In this document: one piece after another, positions 63,540 through 64,000 of the stretch
Layout: every line of letters begins with the position of its first letter
Numbering within the stretch: the first letter of the stretch is position 1
NCBI GenBank assembly: GCA_034096865.1
Contig: JAWQFJ010017343.1
Location: 77,001-141,000, forward strand
Reading direction: 5' to 3'
Length of the DNA stretch: 64,000 bases
Source of the DNA: Theodoxus fluviatilis
Taxonomy: Eukaryota; Mollusca; Gastropoda; Cycloneritida; Neritidae
Made by a program: the position numbers and the translations under genes
The notes under the pieces: model-generated
Seen by the model: only the letters and a program-made list of their open reading frames with translations
Database searches by the model: none
What the model was told of the DNA's origin: nothing

Positions 63540-64000
63540 TTCTAAGTCCAGTGAGTACAGTGTATTCGCTTTCCTGTGACAAATAAGACGTGTGCGAAAA
63601 AGGCTCTGTGCATTTCAGCTCGGACTGCGGTCTCATCTGCGCCAATGACGTCTGTCTCTCAAAAATGAATTCTTGTTGAAGCACAGCTCAAAGTTGTAAA
63701 CAGACATAAGTATCTGAACTTTTTTCAACCAAACTGCCCGATACTGTGACCCTAGGAAACCAAAATGTGAAAGCCAGATAAAGAATTGTATCTCTTGTGC
63801 AGTCAATGTATTGTATCCTAAACCATGGTATTTTTTTCGCCTATTAGACAATCAAATACTTCCTGTCTTAATCTATGGTGCAGAATTCCGATATATTAGT
63901 TGACATGAAGCGATTGAAAAAGCACGTTTGCTCGTAAGCGATTCATGAACCATGTTTGATCTATAGCATGAAATATAGCTTACTTGCTTAACCAAAAGCC
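63540..64000. other. No gene seen
   Basis: AT-rich sequence with short frames only, running to the window edge. Confidence 0.5.

Overview
Eukaryotic (animal) genomic DNA, most likely from a marine mollusc, probably a gastropod. Reasons: one intron-rich metazoan gene, very dense microsatellites and minisatellites, several non-LTR retrotransposon lineages, tRNA-derived SINEs, and MITE/foldback elements of the kind common in molluscs. The species assignment is inference.

The one confident cellular gene is dipeptidyl peptidase 3 (DPP3), on the minus strand, in 18 coding exons between 48305 (start codon) and 13311 (stop codon). Every junction is GT-AG, every phase matches, and the exons sum to a 731-residue protein with the zinc motif HELLGH (H456, E457, H461) and the distal zinc ligand E514. 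A short upstream exon at 48679-48723 may add a 5' UTR or an N-terminal extension. The KEAP1-binding ETGE motif of human DPP3 reads ETGK here.

Layout: 1-11000, G-tracts, a 5'-truncated LINE with a 14-bp target duplication (2905-3500), a 34-bp minisatellite of about 40 copies (3929-5312), SINE pieces and a 685-bp MITE (9243-9927). 11190-13310, tRNA-type SINE, a palindromic hairpin and the presumed DPP3 3' UTR. 13311-48305, DPP3. Its introns carry four copies of an ~840-bp repeat packed with TCAAGGTCA motifs, two copies of a non-coding LTR retroelement (34316-37172 and 42798-48004), a solo LTR, a LINE fragment, a Mutator-type transposase fragment, and 27-, 42-, 56- and 65-bp tandem arrays. 48866-55259, a decayed Ty3/gypsy element (minus strand) broken by a LINE that is itself broken by a second LINE, plus a foldback element and a MITE. 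55330-56770, two further TIR elements. 57278-59490, a CR1-like LINE (minus). 60210-62890, an endonuclease-bearing LINE (plus). 62893-64000, a SINE and GA/G-rich repeats.

No RNA genes, CRISPR arrays or prokaryotic-style operons were seen. Most long open frames outside DPP3 and the retroelements are read-through of tandem repeats.
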